Below are positions 15,237-24,133 of a stretch of DNA of 64,000 nt, piece after piece. Source of the DNA: Andeanibacterium sp036384795 (lineage in GTDB: Bacteria; Pseudomonadota; Alphaproteobacteria; Sphingomonadales; Sphingomonadaceae); contig DASVLP010000013.1 of assembly GCA_036384795.1 (NCBI GenBank), forward strand, positions 1-64,000, read 5' to 3'. The stretch's first letter is position 1, and every line of letters begins with the position of its first letter. Position numbers and translations under genes: made by a program. The notes beneath the pieces were generated by a model. That model had not been told where the DNA came from, ran no database searches, and worked only from the letters and a program-made list of their open reading frames with translations.

Positions 15237-16349
15237 ATGAGAGAGTGGGCGGATTTCAGCGTGGAGCAGAGCGGGGGCGAGGGATGCCGCCTGGTGCTGC
15301 GCGGCCCGCTGCTCGTCTCGACGGTGGGGGTGCTCGATCGCGAGCTGCGCAAGTGGAACGGGGCCTGCGGGCAGATCGATCTCGCCCAATGCCCGCAAGT
15401 CGACACCGTCGGCGCGTGGACCGTGTGGCGCTTCGCGCGCGACATGGACGCCGAGATCGTCGGCGCGAACGAGGATGCCGCGCGGCTGATCGAGGCCGTC
15501 CGCTCGTCGGAAGAGACGCCGGCGGTGTCCGCGCCGCGGCTGCCGCTGTTCGAGCGGGTGCCCGCCGCGGTCGGCGTGCGGATGTTCGCCTGGCGCGACG
15601 GGGTGATCCGCCTGCTCGGCTTCTTCGGTGCGATCCTGGTCGCCGGCGGGCACCTGATCCTCCACCCCGCGCGCTTCCGGACGAATTCGCTGGTGCGCCA
15701 GGTCGAGCTGGTGGGCGTGAGCTCGCTCGGGATCATCGGGCTGATGAGTTTCCTGATCGGGATCGTGATCGCCCAGCAGGGCGCGGCGCAGCTCGAGCAG
15801 TTCGGGGCCGAGATCTACACCATCAACCTCACCGGGCGGCTGAGCCTGCGCGAACTCGGCATCCTGATGACCGCGATCATGGTCGCCGGCCGCTCCGGCT
15901 CGGCGTTCGCGGCCGAGATCGGCACGATGAAGCTGACCGAGGAAGTCGATGCGATGCGCACGATCGGGGTCTCGCCGGTGGAGGCATTGGTGATCCCGCG
16001 GATCCTCGCCGCGGTGCTGCTGCTGCCGCTGCTGGGGTTCTATTCGGCGGTCGTCGCGATCGTCGGCGGGGCGATGATCTCGGCGCTCACGCTCGACATC
16101 CCGGTGTTCACTTTCCTCACCCGGATCCAGGAAGTGGTGCCGATCCACGACTTGTGGGTCGCGCTGATCAAGGGGCCGGTGTTCGGCCTGATCGTCGCGC
16201 TCGCCGGGTGCTACCAGGGCATGCAGGTCGAAGGCAACGCCGAGGAGGTGGGCCTCAGGACCACCAAGGCGGTGGTCCAAGCGATCTTCATGGTGATCGT
16301 GCTCGACGCGTTCTTCGCGGTGTTCTTCACCGAGGTGGGCTGGGGATGA
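15237..16349 (+). CDS. MlaE-type lipid ABC transporter permease with N-terminal STAS-like domain
   Basis: 370 residues. Residues about 1-95 lack membrane helices and resemble a STAS/MlaB fold (LVLRGPLLVSTVGVLDREL, IDLAQCPQVDTVGAWTVWRF with the usual D-x-x-G turn). Residues 115-370 are the MlaE/YrbE permease with five to six helices and the signature region LRELGILMTAIMVAGRSGSA, then AEIGTMKLTEEVDAMRTIG. MlaE permeases move phospholipids between inner and outer membrane. E. coli keeps MlaB as a separate small protein; here it is fused. Start ATG at 15237; the stop overlaps the ATPase gene start (ATGA). Confidence 0.92.
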   Translation: MREWADFSVEQSGGEGCRLVLRGPLLVSTVGVLDRELRKWNGACGQIDLAQCPQVDTVGAWTVWRFARDMDAEIVGANEDAARLIEAVRSSEETPAVSAPRLPLFERVPAAVGVRMFAWRDGVIRLLGFFGAILVAGGHLILHPARFRTNSLVRQVELVGVSSLGIIGLMSFLIGIVIAQQGAAQLEQFGAEIYTINLTGRLSLRELGILMTAIMVAGRSGSAFAAEIGTMKLTEEVDAMRTIGVSPVEALVIPRILAAVLLLPLLGFYSAVVAIVGGAMISALTLDIPVFTFLTRIQEVVPIHDLWVALIKGPVFGLIVALAGCYQGMQVEGNAEEVGLRTTKAVVQAIFMVIVLDAFFAVFFTEVGWG

Positions 16350-17239
16350 GCGAGGCCCCGACCCATAACGAACAGAGCGTGGTCCACGAGGTCGAGCACC
16401 AGGCGCGGCTGAAGGAGCACGAGGCGTTCCACGGCAAGTATCCGATCGTGGTCGAGGGCCTGGTCAACCGCTTCGGCAGCCAGACCGTGCACGAGGACCT
16501 TTCGCTCAAGGTCCGCCGCGGGGAAATCCTCGGGGTGGTCGGCGGCTCGGGCACCGGCAAGTCGGTGCTTATGCGCTCGATCATCGGGCTGCAGCAGCCC
16601 GAGGCGGGGAGCGTCCAGGTGTTCGGCCGCTCGATCGCCGATCACGACGAAGAGACCGAGATCGACATCCGCTCGCGCTGGGGGGTGCTGTTCCAGGGCG
16701 GCGCGCTGTTCTCCACGCTGACCGTGGGTGAGAACGTCGAGGTGCCGCTGCGCGAGTTCTATCCCGAGATCGAGGACGAGCTGCGCAACGAGATCGCCGC
16801 CTACAAGGTGCGCCTGTCCGGACTGCCCGAAGACGCGGTGAACAAGTTCCCCTCGCAGCTTTCGGGCGGGATGGTGAAGCGTGCCGGGCTCGCGCGCGCG
16901 CTGGCGCTCGATCCGGAGCTGTTGTTCCTCGACGAGCCGACCGCGGGGCTCGACCCGATCGGCGCCGCCGCGTTCGACCGGCTGACCCGCGAGCTGACCG
17001 ACATCCTCGGCCTCACCGTGTTCCTGATCACGCACGATCTCGATACCCTGCACGAGATCTGCGACCGGGTGGCGGTGATCGCGGACAAGAAGATCATCGC
17101 GGTGGGCACGATCCCCGAATTGCTGGCGAGCGACCATCCGTGGATCCAGGAATATTTCAACGGGCCGCGGGGGCGCGCCGCCTTGGCGAGTCAGGAGCTG
17201 AGCAAGGCCATGGACTCAAAGGGCAAAGGGGGGGAATAG
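16346..17239 (+). CDS. MlaF-type ABC transporter ATP-binding protein
   Basis: 297 residues. Walker A GGSGTGKS, signature LSGGMVKRAGLARAL, Walker B LLFLDEPTAGLD and switch His in LITHDL are all intact. The N-terminal 40 residues form a charged extension beyond the usual MlaF start. It powers the MlaE permease encoded just upstream, with which it overlaps by four bases, and is followed by the MCE-domain gene after 9 bp. Confidence 0.94.
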   Translation: MSEAPTHNEQSVVHEVEHQARLKEHEAFHGKYPIVVEGLVNRFGSQTVHEDLSLKVRRGEILGVVGGSGTGKSVLMRSIIGLQQPEAGSVQVFGRSIADHDEETEIDIRSRWGVLFQGGALFSTLTVGENVEVPLREFYPEIEDELRNEIAAYKVRLSGLPEDAVNKFPSQLSGGMVKRAGLARALALDPELLFLDEPTAGLDPIGAAAFDRLTRELTDILGLTVFLITHDLDTLHEICDRVAVIADKKIIAVGTIPELLASDHPWIQEYFNGPRGRAALASQELSKAMDSKGKGGE

Positions 17240-17248
17240 GGGCACGGC

Positions 17249-18196
17249 ATGGAGACAAGATCCAACTACGTCTGGGTCGGCGCGGTCACGCTGCTGTTGC
17301 TGGCGGCGCTGGCGGTGTTCATCGTCTGGCTCACCCGGCTCGGCGCGGCGGACCAGAAGGAATACGACATCTTCTTCGATCAGTCGGTCGACGGGCTCGC
17401 CAAGGGCTCGGAAGTGACCTTTTCGGGCGTCCCCGCCGGGCAGGTCAAGAAGATCGAGCTGTGGCAGAAGAACCCCGAGTTCGCGCGGGTCAGGATCTCG
17501 ATCGACGACGACATCCCGATCCTGGTCGGCGCCACCGCGCAAATCCAGTCGAGCTTCACCGGCGTCGCCAAGATCCAGCTCGACGGCTCGCGGGTCGGCG
17601 CGCCGCCGATCACCTGCCAGACCACCGCCTGTCCCGAAGGCAAGCCGGTGATCCCGCCCAAGGCCGGTGGCCTGGGGCAGATCCTCAACAGCGCGCCGGT
17701 CCTGCTCGACCGCCTCGCGACGCTGACCGAGCGGCTGACCGAGCTGTTGTCGGACAAGAACCAGGCCTCGATCTCCGGCATTCTCGCCAACACCGAGCGG
17801 ATGACCGACCACCTTGCCGACGCCTCCCCGCAGATCGACGCGACGCTGAAGCAGCTGCAGGTTACCCTCAAGCAGGCCGATGCGAGCCTCGCCGCGTTCG
17901 AGCAGACGATGCATTCGACCGACTCGCTGCTCAACAAGCAGGGCGAGCCGCTCGCCAAGCAGCTGCGCGAAACGATGGCTTCGGCCAAGCAGGCCGCAGA
18001 CTCGCTGCGCGATGCGCTCAACGACACCCGCCCGGCCGCGCGCGAGTTCTCGCAATCGACGCTGCCCGCGGCCGAGGCCACCTTGCGCGACCTGCGGGCG
18101 ACCAGCGAATCGCTGCGCAAGATCACCGACAAGATCAACAATCAGGGTGCCGGCGGGCTGCTCGGCGGCAAGAACCTGCCGGAGTATAAGCCATGA
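17249..18196 (+). CDS. MlaD/MCE-domain lipid-binding protein
   Basis: 315 residues. One N-terminal transmembrane helix at about 9-29 (AVTLLLLAALAVFIVWL) anchors a periplasmic MCE domain at about 38-115 (YDIFFDQSVDGLAKGSEVTFSGVPAGQVKKI). The C-terminal half is a long, helical, Gln/Lys/Ala-rich region without a second helix. MCE rings form the periplasmic lipid channel of the Mla system. The stop overlaps the start of the lipoprotein gene by four bases. Confidence 0.92.
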   Translation: METRSNYVWVGAVTLLLLAALAVFIVWLTRLGAADQKEYDIFFDQSVDGLAKGSEVTFSGVPAGQVKKIELWQKNPEFARVRISIDDDIPILVGATAQIQSSFTGVAKIQLDGSRVGAPPITCQTTACPEGKPVIPPKAGGLGQILNSAPVLLDRLATLTERLTELLSDKNQASISGILANTERMTDHLADASPQIDATLKQLQVTLKQADASLAAFEQTMHSTDSLLNKQGEPLAKQLRETMASAKQAADSLRDALNDTRPAAREFSQSTLPAAEATLRDLRATSESLRKITDKINNQGAGGLLGGKNLPEYKP

Positions 18197-18810
18197 ACAC
18201 CACCGGGGGCGGGATGACCGGATCGTTGCGCGCGGCCGCCTGGCCGCTGGTTCTGGGGGGCGCGCTGATGCTCTCGGGCTGCATCAGCTTCGGCAAGAAG
18301 CCGCCACCGACGCTGCTCGACCTGACCCCGGCGCAGGCCGCTGCAGCCGGCGCGGGGGCCCAGGGCACCGCCGACCAGGCGATCGCGGTGATGGTGCCCG
18401 ACGCGCCGCTCAAGCTCGACGTCACGCAAGTGCCGGTGCAGGTCAACGCTTCGACCGTCGCTTACCTCAAGGGCGCGGTGTGGGTCGAAAAGCCGGCGCA
18501 ACTGTTTGCGCGCCTGATCACCGAGACGATCCGCGCGAAGGGCACCCGGCTCGTGATCGACGGGCTCGACGCGCGCTATCGGGCGGCGACGAAGCTCTCC
18601 GGCCAGCTGGTCGAGATGGGCTACGACGCGCCCTCCGGTTCGGTGGTGGTGACGTTCGATGCCGTGCTCCAGCAGCCCGACGGGCAGATCCGCACGCAGC
18701 GCTTCGAGAACAGGGTCGCAGGGGTCGCCCCCACCGCGGCCGCGGTCGCGCCGGCACTCAACCAGGCGGCGAACCAGGTGGCGGCCGCGGTCGCCGCATG
18801 GGTCGGATAG
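18193..18810 (+). CDS. ABC-type transport auxiliary lipoprotein (PqiC/DUF330-like)
   Basis: 205 residues. Signal peptide with lipobox MLSGC near residue 33 if the ATG at 18193 is used; an internal ATG at 18214 would give a shorter leader. The mature protein matches the ABC_trans_aux pattern, with an extended beta region and YDAPSGSVVVTFDAVLQQPDG, as in outer-membrane lipoproteins paired with MCE transporters. Last gene of the four-gene Mla-like operon. No MlaA or MlaC gene is present here. Confidence 0.85.
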   Translation: MNTTGGGMTGSLRAAAWPLVLGGALMLSGCISFGKKPPPTLLDLTPAQAAAAGAGAQGTADQAIAVMVPDAPLKLDVTQVPVQVNASTVAYLKGAVWVEKPAQLFARLITETIRAKGTRLVIDGLDARYRAATKLSGQLVEMGYDAPSGSVVVTFDAVLQQPDGQIRTQRFENRVAGVAPTAAAVAPALNQAANQVAAAVAAWVG

Positions 18811-19042
18811 GCGCGCCCCGATCCTCACGCCGGTTAGGATTAGGCGAACCCGGGCATCCGTGCTAGGCCTTGCGGGCTGACGTTGTATTTGCGACGGGTT
18901 TCGGCGTTCTAAGCGTTGCTTGCGGACAATCGACCGCGGGCGCTGCGTTTTCGACGAGGTTCCTTTCAATTGACGACACGACGCACGACCACGCGCCGCA
19001 ATCTCGCGGCCGAAACGACAGTTTCTTGAAAGGAAACACATC

Positions 19043-19249
19043 ATGCCGATCGGCACAGTCAAATTCTTCAACACCGACAAGGGCTACGGCTTCATCGCGC
19101 CGGAAAACGGCGGCAAGGACAGCTTCGTCCATATCTCCGCGGTCCAGGCAGCGGGAATGCACACGCTCGAGAAGGACCAGCGCGTGTCCTACGAAGTCGA
19201 AACCGGCCGCAACGGCAAGGAATCCGCGGTCAATCTTTCGGCGGCCTGA
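19043..19249 (+). CDS. Cold-shock domain protein
   Basis: 68 residues. The single cold-shock domain shows RNP1 KGYGFI and RNP2 DSFVHIS, typical of CspA-type single-strand nucleic-acid chaperones. Strong ribosome site GAAAGGAA seven bases upstream. The 232-bp gap before it leaves room for a long leader, common in csp genes, but I cannot place the promoter with confidence. Two very small genes with good ribosome sites follow. Confidence 0.95.
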   Translation: MPIGTVKFFNTDKGYGFIAPENGGKDSFVHISAVQAAGMHTLEKDQRVSYEVETGRNGKESAVNLSAA

Positions 19250-19265
19250 GCCGCCTAAATCCTCC

Positions 19266-19293
19266 GGGGCGTGGCGTTCGCGCGCCGCGCCCC
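19266..19293 (+). terminator. GC-rich hairpin after the cold-shock gene
   Basis: GGGGCGTGGCG (19266-19276) pairs with CGCCGCGCCCC (19283-19293), 11 bp with one G-U, loop TTCGCG. There is no U tract, so it may be a partial terminator or an mRNA-stabilising hairpin between csp and the next small gene. Confidence 0.45.
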
Positions 19294-19326
19294 GCCGGAC
19301 GTGCGTTCCAACCCAGGAGGCAGTCC

Positions 19327-19530
19327 ATGACGATGACATTCCAGTTCTGCGAGATGCGCGCGGACGAAGAAGCGGCGGCGGCCAAGGCAGCCACTCTCGA
19401 CAACGTGCGCGATCGCGCACTGCGCTCCGAAGCCGCCTGGCGCGAAATGGGCAACCGCCTGCGCGCGGTGCAGGCCCAACGCCGAAAGAACGAGCAGGAG
19501 CGCGCGAGCGCCACAGTCCGCCCCGACTGA
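19327..19530 (+). CDS. Small hypothetical protein (67 aa)
   Basis: 67 residues, highly charged and mainly helical (FQFCEMRADEEAAAAKAATL, then WREMGNRLRAVQAQRRKNEQ). A textbook AGGAGG lies seven bases before the ATG, which is the main support that it is real. It has no signal peptide or membrane segment, and I do not recognise a family. It follows the cold-shock gene by 77 bp with a hairpin between, so it may be part of the same transcript. Confidence 0.65.
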   Translation: MTMTFQFCEMRADEEAAAAKAATLDNVRDRALRSEAAWREMGNRLRAVQAQRRKNEQERASATVRPD

Positions 19531-19752
19531 GTTCGCTCCGCCAAAGGCGCCGTTCGCCGGCGAGATACCTCACTCGGCCAGACGTTGCGGCGATCCTTGA
19601 GTCTATCGGTCTAGAGGTAGACCAGGTCGCGCCGGTCCCCCACGAACCGGCTTGAGCCAACCGTCGCTGAAAAACGCCGGCTTGCCGCAAGCGTCGCTTG
19701 CTTCTCCCGCGATCGGGCGCGCTCCGCGTTTTCGTTGTCGAAAGGAACGCCC

Positions 19753-19908
19753 ATGACGCAGCAGAGCAAATCGTCCGAAGACCCTGCCGAAGGCCGCAGC
19801 GATATTCCCGCGCCGCGCAAAGGCTCCCCGACGCCCGCAAAGGACGCCGGCAAGCCCGACCGGGACAGCGAGGGCACTGGCTCGGGCGACAAGAACCGGC
19901 GCGGCTGA
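19753..19908 (+). CDS. Very small basic, disordered protein (51 aa)
   Basis: 51 codons starting MTQQSKSSEDPAEG and ending GSGDKNRRG, preceded by GAAAGGAACGCCC. Composition is Lys/Asp/Ser/Gly/Pro, with no hydrophobic core, so it is probably unstructured. The stop lies three bases before the start of the GH65 gene, so coupling is likely. Function unknown. Confidence 0.5.
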   Translation: MTQQSKSSEDPAEGRSDIPAPRKGSPTPAKDAGKPDRDSEGTGSGDKNRRG

Positions 19909-19911
19909 GGG

Positions 19912-21981
19912 TTGGCGGGCCCAATCAATCCGCCTGCCCAAGAAGGGCCGCGCGGCGGCGAGCTTCCTGCCTATGTAAGCAACGGCCTGATCGGCCTGCG
20001 GGTGCGCGAAGTGCCGTTGATCTCCGGCATGGCGATCGTCAGCGGGGTGGCCGGCGAACATCCGGTCCGCCGCATCGAGGCGGCGCTGCCGGTGCCTTAT
20101 CCGCTGGCCGGGGACCTCGCGATCGACGGCGTGGCGCTGTCGGACGAAGCGTGGGCGGTTTCGGACTTGCGCCAGGTTTACGATTTCGCGAGCGGCGAGC
20201 TCACCAGCACGTTCGCGTTTACGACGGGCGGCGCGAGGATCGACGCCGAGGTGCTGACCTTCGCCAGCCGCAGCGCCCCCGCGCTGGTGCTGCAGGAAGT
20301 GACCGTGCAGGCGGACCGGGCCTGCGATCTGCGCCTGCAAGCGCGCGTCGACACCACCTGCCTCAGGGGCACGGTCAAACGGCGGCTGACCGGAACCCCG
20401 GGCGAGGACGAGCCGGTGTGCGACGGTTCGCTGCTGTGGGAACCCGAAGGCGGGCTCTGCCAGTGCGGGTTCGCGCTCGATACCGAACTGATCGGCGGCG
20501 ATGCCGAATGCGAAGTGGCCGATTGGGATGCGAAGGGGCCGCTGGAAACCACTTATACCCTGCGGCTCGCGAAAGGCCGCAAGGTGCGGCTGCGCCAGAT
20601 CGCCGCGGCCATCCCCTCGGCGCTGAACCACCGGCCCGACGAAGAGGCGGTGCGGCGCGTGGCGCGCGGGCGCAGGACCGGCTTCGAGACCTTGCGCAAG
20701 CGCAACCGCGAGGCGTGGAACGAGCTGTGGAAGTCCCGCATCGTGATCCGCGGCGCGTCCGAGCAACACCAGGCGCTGGTCGATGCCGCGTTCTACTATC
20801 TCAATGCCTCGGTCCACCCCGCCTCGCCGTCCTCGACCTCGATCTTCGGCCTCGCGATGTGGCATGATTATCACTACTATTACGGTCACGTGATGTGGGA
20901 CATCGACGCGTTCTGCATTCCGCCCGTAATCCTCACCCAACCGCAGGCGGCCGAGGCGCTGCTTCACTTCCGCAGCCGGACCCTGCCCGCCGCGCGCTCC
21001 AACGCGCGGCTCTCGGATCGGCGGGGGCTTCAGTTTCCGTGGCAGAGCGGCCCGGCGACTGGCGAGGAGGCGGCGCCCGCGGGCGGGGACGCGGCGGCGC
21101 ACGAAGATCACGGTTCGCTCCACGTCGCGCGTGCGTTCTCGTTCTATGCCGAGATCACCGGCAACCGCGCGTTCCTTGCCGACAGAGCCTGGCCGGTGTT
21201 GCGCGGCGTCGCCGACTGGATCGTCAGCCGGGTGGTCGAGACCGGGCGCGGGTTCGAGATGCTGGAGGCGATGGGCCCCGCCGAGGTGCCCGAGCCGCCC
21301 GATAACGACGCGTTCACCCTGATGGGCGCGCACGATGTGCTCGGGCGGGCGATCCGCGCCGCGCGCAACCTTGGCCAGGAGGTTCCGCAACGCTGGGTGG
21401 ACGTGCGCGAGGGGCTCTACCTGCCGCACCGCGGCGACGGCGCGATCGCGAGCCACGACGATTTCCGCATCGACGAGGACAAAGGCGCCACGCCTTCGCC
21501 GCTGGCCGGCCTGTTCCCGCTGGACTACGCCGCTTCCGAGGCGGAGCGCCAGGCGACGCTCGAGCTGTTCCTTGCCCACTGGCGCGACTATGTCGGCGCG
21601 CCGATGCTGCCGGCGCTCTACAGCGTCTGGGCGGCGATGGCCGGCGACCGCGAGCTCGCGCTCAAGCTGTTCGGCGAAGGCTATGCCGCCTACGATTTCC
21701 CGCGCTTCCACCAGTGCCTCGAATACCGGCAGGATCATCCCGACAGCCAGGTGAATGCCGGGCCGTTCTTCGCCAATCTCGGCGGCATGCTGCTGGGGCT
21801 GCTGTACGGATTTGCGGGGCTGGTGATTGACGATGGCGAGCCCGACCGGTGGCCGCGCCGGCCGGTGGTCCTGCCCCAGGGGTGGGAGTCGATCGAGGTC
21901 GAGCGGCTGTGGGTGCGCGGCCGCGAAGCCCGCCTGATCGCGCGACATGGGGCCGACCGGGCAGAGCTTACGCTTCTGTAA
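19912..21981 (+). CDS. Glycoside hydrolase family 65 protein
   Basis: 689 residues with the alpha/alpha barrel style of GH65 (trehalose/kojibiose phosphorylases, acid trehalase, glucosyl-galactosyl-hydroxylysine glucosidase). HYYYGHVMWDIDAFCIPP corresponds to the family FWDTEIF region. EAMGPAEVPEPPDNDAFT matches the GP-E...NDAYT motif that holds the general acid Glu. No signal peptide, so it acts in the cytoplasm on an alpha-glucoside that cannot be named from sequence; hydrolase versus phosphorylase is undecided. The open frame begins with TTG at 19912 right after the 51-aa gene. Its 3' end overlaps the convergent ATP12 gene by 14 bases. Confidence 0.82.
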   Translation: MAGPINPPAQEGPRGGELPAYVSNGLIGLRVREVPLISGMAIVSGVAGEHPVRRIEAALPVPYPLAGDLAIDGVALSDEAWAVSDLRQVYDFASGELTSTFAFTTGGARIDAEVLTFASRSAPALVLQEVTVQADRACDLRLQARVDTTCLRGTVKRRLTGTPGEDEPVCDGSLLWEPEGGLCQCGFALDTELIGGDAECEVADWDAKGPLETTYTLRLAKGRKVRLRQIAAAIPSALNHRPDEEAVRRVARGRRTGFETLRKRNREAWNELWKSRIVIRGASEQHQALVDAAFYYLNASVHPASPSSTSIFGLAMWHDYHYYYGHVMWDIDAFCIPPVILTQPQAAEALLHFRSRTLPAARSNARLSDRRGLQFPWQSGPATGEEAAPAGGDAAAHEDHGSLHVARAFSFYAEITGNRAFLADRAWPVLRGVADWIVSRVVETGRGFEMLEAMGPAEVPEPPDNDAFTLMGAHDVLGRAIRAARNLGQEVPQRWVDVREGLYLPHRGDGAIASHDDFRIDEDKGATPSPLAGLFPLDYAASEAERQATLELFLAHWRDYVGAPMLPALYSVWAAMAGDRELALKLFGEGYAAYDFPRFHQCLEYRQDHPDSQVNAGPFFANLGGMLLGLLYGFAGLVIDDGEPDRWPRRPVVLPQGWESIEVERLWVRGREARLIARHGADRAELTLL

Positions 21982-22669
21982 CGCTCAGCCGTGCGAACCG
22001 CATGGCCGCTGAAAACTCCCCCAGGCGCTTCGCCCGGCGCTCCTCGGCAGTCCATTCCCAGCCCCATTGCTCGGCCTGCCAGTCTTCCTCGCAGTTGGCG
22101 GCGGCCCACAGCGCTTCGGCATCGGCGCCGCCGTCCAGCGCCGTCAGCGCAATCACCAGCGACGCGGCGAGCGAGGCGAGGGTGTTCAGCGCGGCGAGGG
22201 TGAACGGATCGAACGCGGCGAGCGCCTCGCCCAGCTTGCGCAGCGTTTCGGGCGGCTGCGCGCGATGGATGATGCCGCTCGCGCGCTCGAAGCGCACTGC
22301 GTGCCGCGTCTCCGCGGCGCTCAGCAACGGCTCCCACAGCTCGCGCTGGCGCGCATGGAGCGGCTCGTCCGGATCGGCGCGGTAGCACAGCGTGTCGCTC
22401 TCCGCGAAGCGCAGGATCGCAGCGACCGCGGCGGCCGGATCGGGCGCGACCACGTCGATCGCATAGTCGGCGAGATCGCGCAGCGGGAAGCCCGCGGGAT
22501 CGATCCGGTCGCCTTGCCCGCGCCACTCTCCGGCCAGCGTCTCGGCGAGCGGCTGCGTCGGCAACATCTGCGGCGCCCCCCGCGCGGTCTTGATCGCCCG
22601 CCCGTCGAGCAGCACCCGCCAGCCGCGCTCGACCGACTCGACGGCCACCTCTTCATAGAATCGCTTCAT
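21968..22669 (-). CDS. ATP12-family F1-ATPase assembly chaperone
   Basis: 233 residues. The sequence follows ATP12 throughout: MKRFYEEV, GWRVLLDGRAIKTARG, DTLCYRADPDEPLHARQ and EEDWQAEQWGWEWTAEERR. In mitochondria ATP12 protects the F1 alpha subunit before assembly; alphaproteobacterial homologues are assumed to do the same. It is the last gene of a six-gene minus-strand cluster, overlapping its upstream neighbour by four bases. Confidence 0.92.
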   Translation of the reverse strand: MKRFYEEVAVESVERGWRVLLDGRAIKTARGAPQMLPTQPLAETLAGEWRGQGDRIDPAGFPLRDLADYAIDVVAPDPAAAVAAILRFAESDTLCYRADPDEPLHARQRELWEPLLSAAETRHAVRFERASGIIHRAQPPETLRKLGEALAAFDPFTLAALNTLASLAASLVIALTALDGGADAEALWAAANCEEDWQAEQWGWEWTAEERRAKRLGEFSAAMRFARLSVTEA

Positions 22670-22881
22670 GCGTCCGGCGTCCGCCAGTTGCGGGCCAGGA
22701 AGTTGGGCCCGAAGAAGAAATCGACGACGCCGACGGCGACCAGCGCCCAGGCCGCGGGCTCGGGCGCGGCGATCCGCCCGTAGTGGATCGCGAGGCCGAC
22801 CAGCACCAGCACCAGTCCGGCGAGCCGCACGAGGTTGAGCAGCGCAAAACGATTGCGCGCGCGCTTGTCCGCCTCGTTCAT
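22666..22881 (-). CDS. Small two-helix membrane protein (71 aa)
   Basis: 71 residues with two hydrophobic helices (LLNLVRLAGLVLVLVGLAIHY and AAWALVAVGVVDFFFGPNFLA) and charged ends. Start ATG at 22881 overlaps the stop of the upstream HAD gene, and its own stop overlaps the ATP12 gene start. Conserved-looking but of no known function; membrane position between a phosphatase and an F1 chaperone gives no firm role. Confidence 0.8.
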   Translation of the reverse strand: MNEADKRARNRFALLNLVRLAGLVLVLVGLAIHYGRIAAPEPAAWALVAVGVVDFFFGPNFLARNWRTPDA

Positions 22882-23531
22882 GCGAGCAGCTCCGCCAGGT
22901 GCGCGGTATCCTCGGCGACCGCCTCGGCGCCCGCGGCGAGCAGCTCTTCGGCCGCGTGATAGCCCCACGCGACCCCGATCGGGCGCACCCCGGCCGCGCG
23001 TGCCATCTCGATGTCGTAAACGGTATCGCCGATCATCACCGTGGTTCGCGCCTCGGCGAGCGCATTGGCGATCGCTTCCTCGAGCATCGCGGGGTGCGGC
23101 TTCGACGGGTGGCGGTCGGCGGTCTGCACGGTGCAGAACAGATCGACGATCCCGTGGTTGGTGAAACAGCCGAGCACGCCGCGATCCGACTTGCCGGTCG
23201 CGACGCCGAGCTTCCAGCCCGCGCGGCGCAGCGCGGCAAGCAATTCGCGCACGCCGTCGAATAGCGGCTCGCTCACGCGCCCTTGCTCGCGCATGGCGAA
23301 GAACGCCGCGCGATAGCCGTCGACCAGCGCGGCCTGGTCTGCCTCCCCCGCGTCCGGCGCCAGCCGGCGGATCGCGACCGGCAGGCTGAGGCCAACGATC
23401 CGGCGGATTCGCCCGCGCGGCGGCGGCGCCAGACCGAGCCCGGCAAACGCGGCTTCCATAGCCTCGCACACCGCGGCCTGTCCGTCGACCAGGGTGCCGT
23501 CGCAATCGAACACCGCGAGGCGAACGCTCAT
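22878..23531 (-). CDS. HAD-superfamily phosphatase (phosphoglycolate phosphatase-like)
   Basis: 217 residues. Motif I FDCDGTLVDG with nucleophile Asp, motif II VATGKS, motif III Lys in SKPHPAM and motif IV MIGDTVYDIEMA are complete. An alpha-helical cap lies between motifs I and II, as in Gph-like subfamily IA. The substrate is a small phosphate ester that cannot be named. The start ATG at 23531 overlaps the stop of the PaiB-like gene by four bases; upstream in-frame starts lie inside that gene. Confidence 0.88.
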   Translation of the reverse strand: MSVRLAVFDCDGTLVDGQAAVCEAMEAAFAGLGLAPPPRGRIRRIVGLSLPVAIRRLAPDAGEADQAALVDGYRAAFFAMREQGRVSEPLFDGVRELLAALRRAGWKLGVATGKSDRGVLGCFTNHGIVDLFCTVQTADRHPSKPHPAMLEEAIANALAEARTTVMIGDTVYDIEMARAAGVRPIGVAWGYHAAEELLAAGAEAVAEDTAHLAELLA

Positions 23532-24133
23532 GGGGCGAGGCTCCGCATCAACTGCGCGAGCGCCGCCGCGCCGTTCGCCTCCAGCCCGGCAACGATCCGC
23601 TCGCGATCCTGCGCGCTCTTGTTCTGCGACAATTTGAGCGTCGGCCGCCACGCGAGCACTTCCATCTCGAAGCCGACGATGCCGCGGATCAATTTGTCCC
23701 AATAGTCCCGCGGCACGGTGTTAGGCGTCCATGGTACGCCACTGCCGACGAGCCGGCTTTCTTGGCGGGCGCCGAGCGCGTCGAGGAAGTCGGCAAGGCC
23801 TTCCTCGGCCATTCGCCGCACCCGGCCTTCCAATTCGAGCGCGATGTAGTTCCAGGTCGGCACGCTGCCGGCCTCGGTGTACCAGCGCGGGCTGACATAG
23901 GCATCGGGGCCGTTCACGACGATCAACGCGGTCATGCCGTCGAGATGGCGGGTCAGCGCGTTCGCGCGCGAGAGATGAAAATGGACCGCGCCGTCGCCGG
24001 TCGAGACGATCGGCGTGTGCGCGACGCGCGGGCCGTCGGGCACGGCGGCGAACACCATGCCGAACCCGACTTCCTCGATCAGCGCTTCGAGCAGTGCGCG
24101 ATCCTCGCTGCGGAAGGCCGGGTTCGGGTGCAT
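23528..24133 (-). CDS. FMN-binding PaiB-like protein
   Basis: 201 residues with the PaiB-type split-barrel fold: MHPNPAFR start, PIVSTGDGAVHFHLSRANAL, SPRWYTEAGSVPTWNY and IVGFEMEV. These proteins bind FMN and are annotated as negative transcriptional regulators of the Pai type, although many may be flavin enzymes. The ATG at 24133 touches the stop of the RluA gene (one-base overlap), so it is translated from the same message. Confidence 0.88.
   Translation of the reverse strand: MHPNPAFRSEDRALLEALIEEVGFGMVFAAVPDGPRVAHTPIVSTGDGAVHFHLSRANALTRHLDGMTALIVVNGPDAYVSPRWYTEAGSVPTWNYIALELEGRVRRMAEEGLADFLDALGARQESRLVGSGVPWTPNTVPRDYWDKLIRGIVGFEMEVLAWRPTLKLSQNKSAQDRERIVAGLEANGAAALAQLMRSLAP

Noticed and set aside
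18811..19042. Cold-shock promoter and thermosensor leader of the csp gene
   Set aside because: A long leader is plausible, but I could not find convincing -35/-10 boxes or a defined cold box, so no site is reported.
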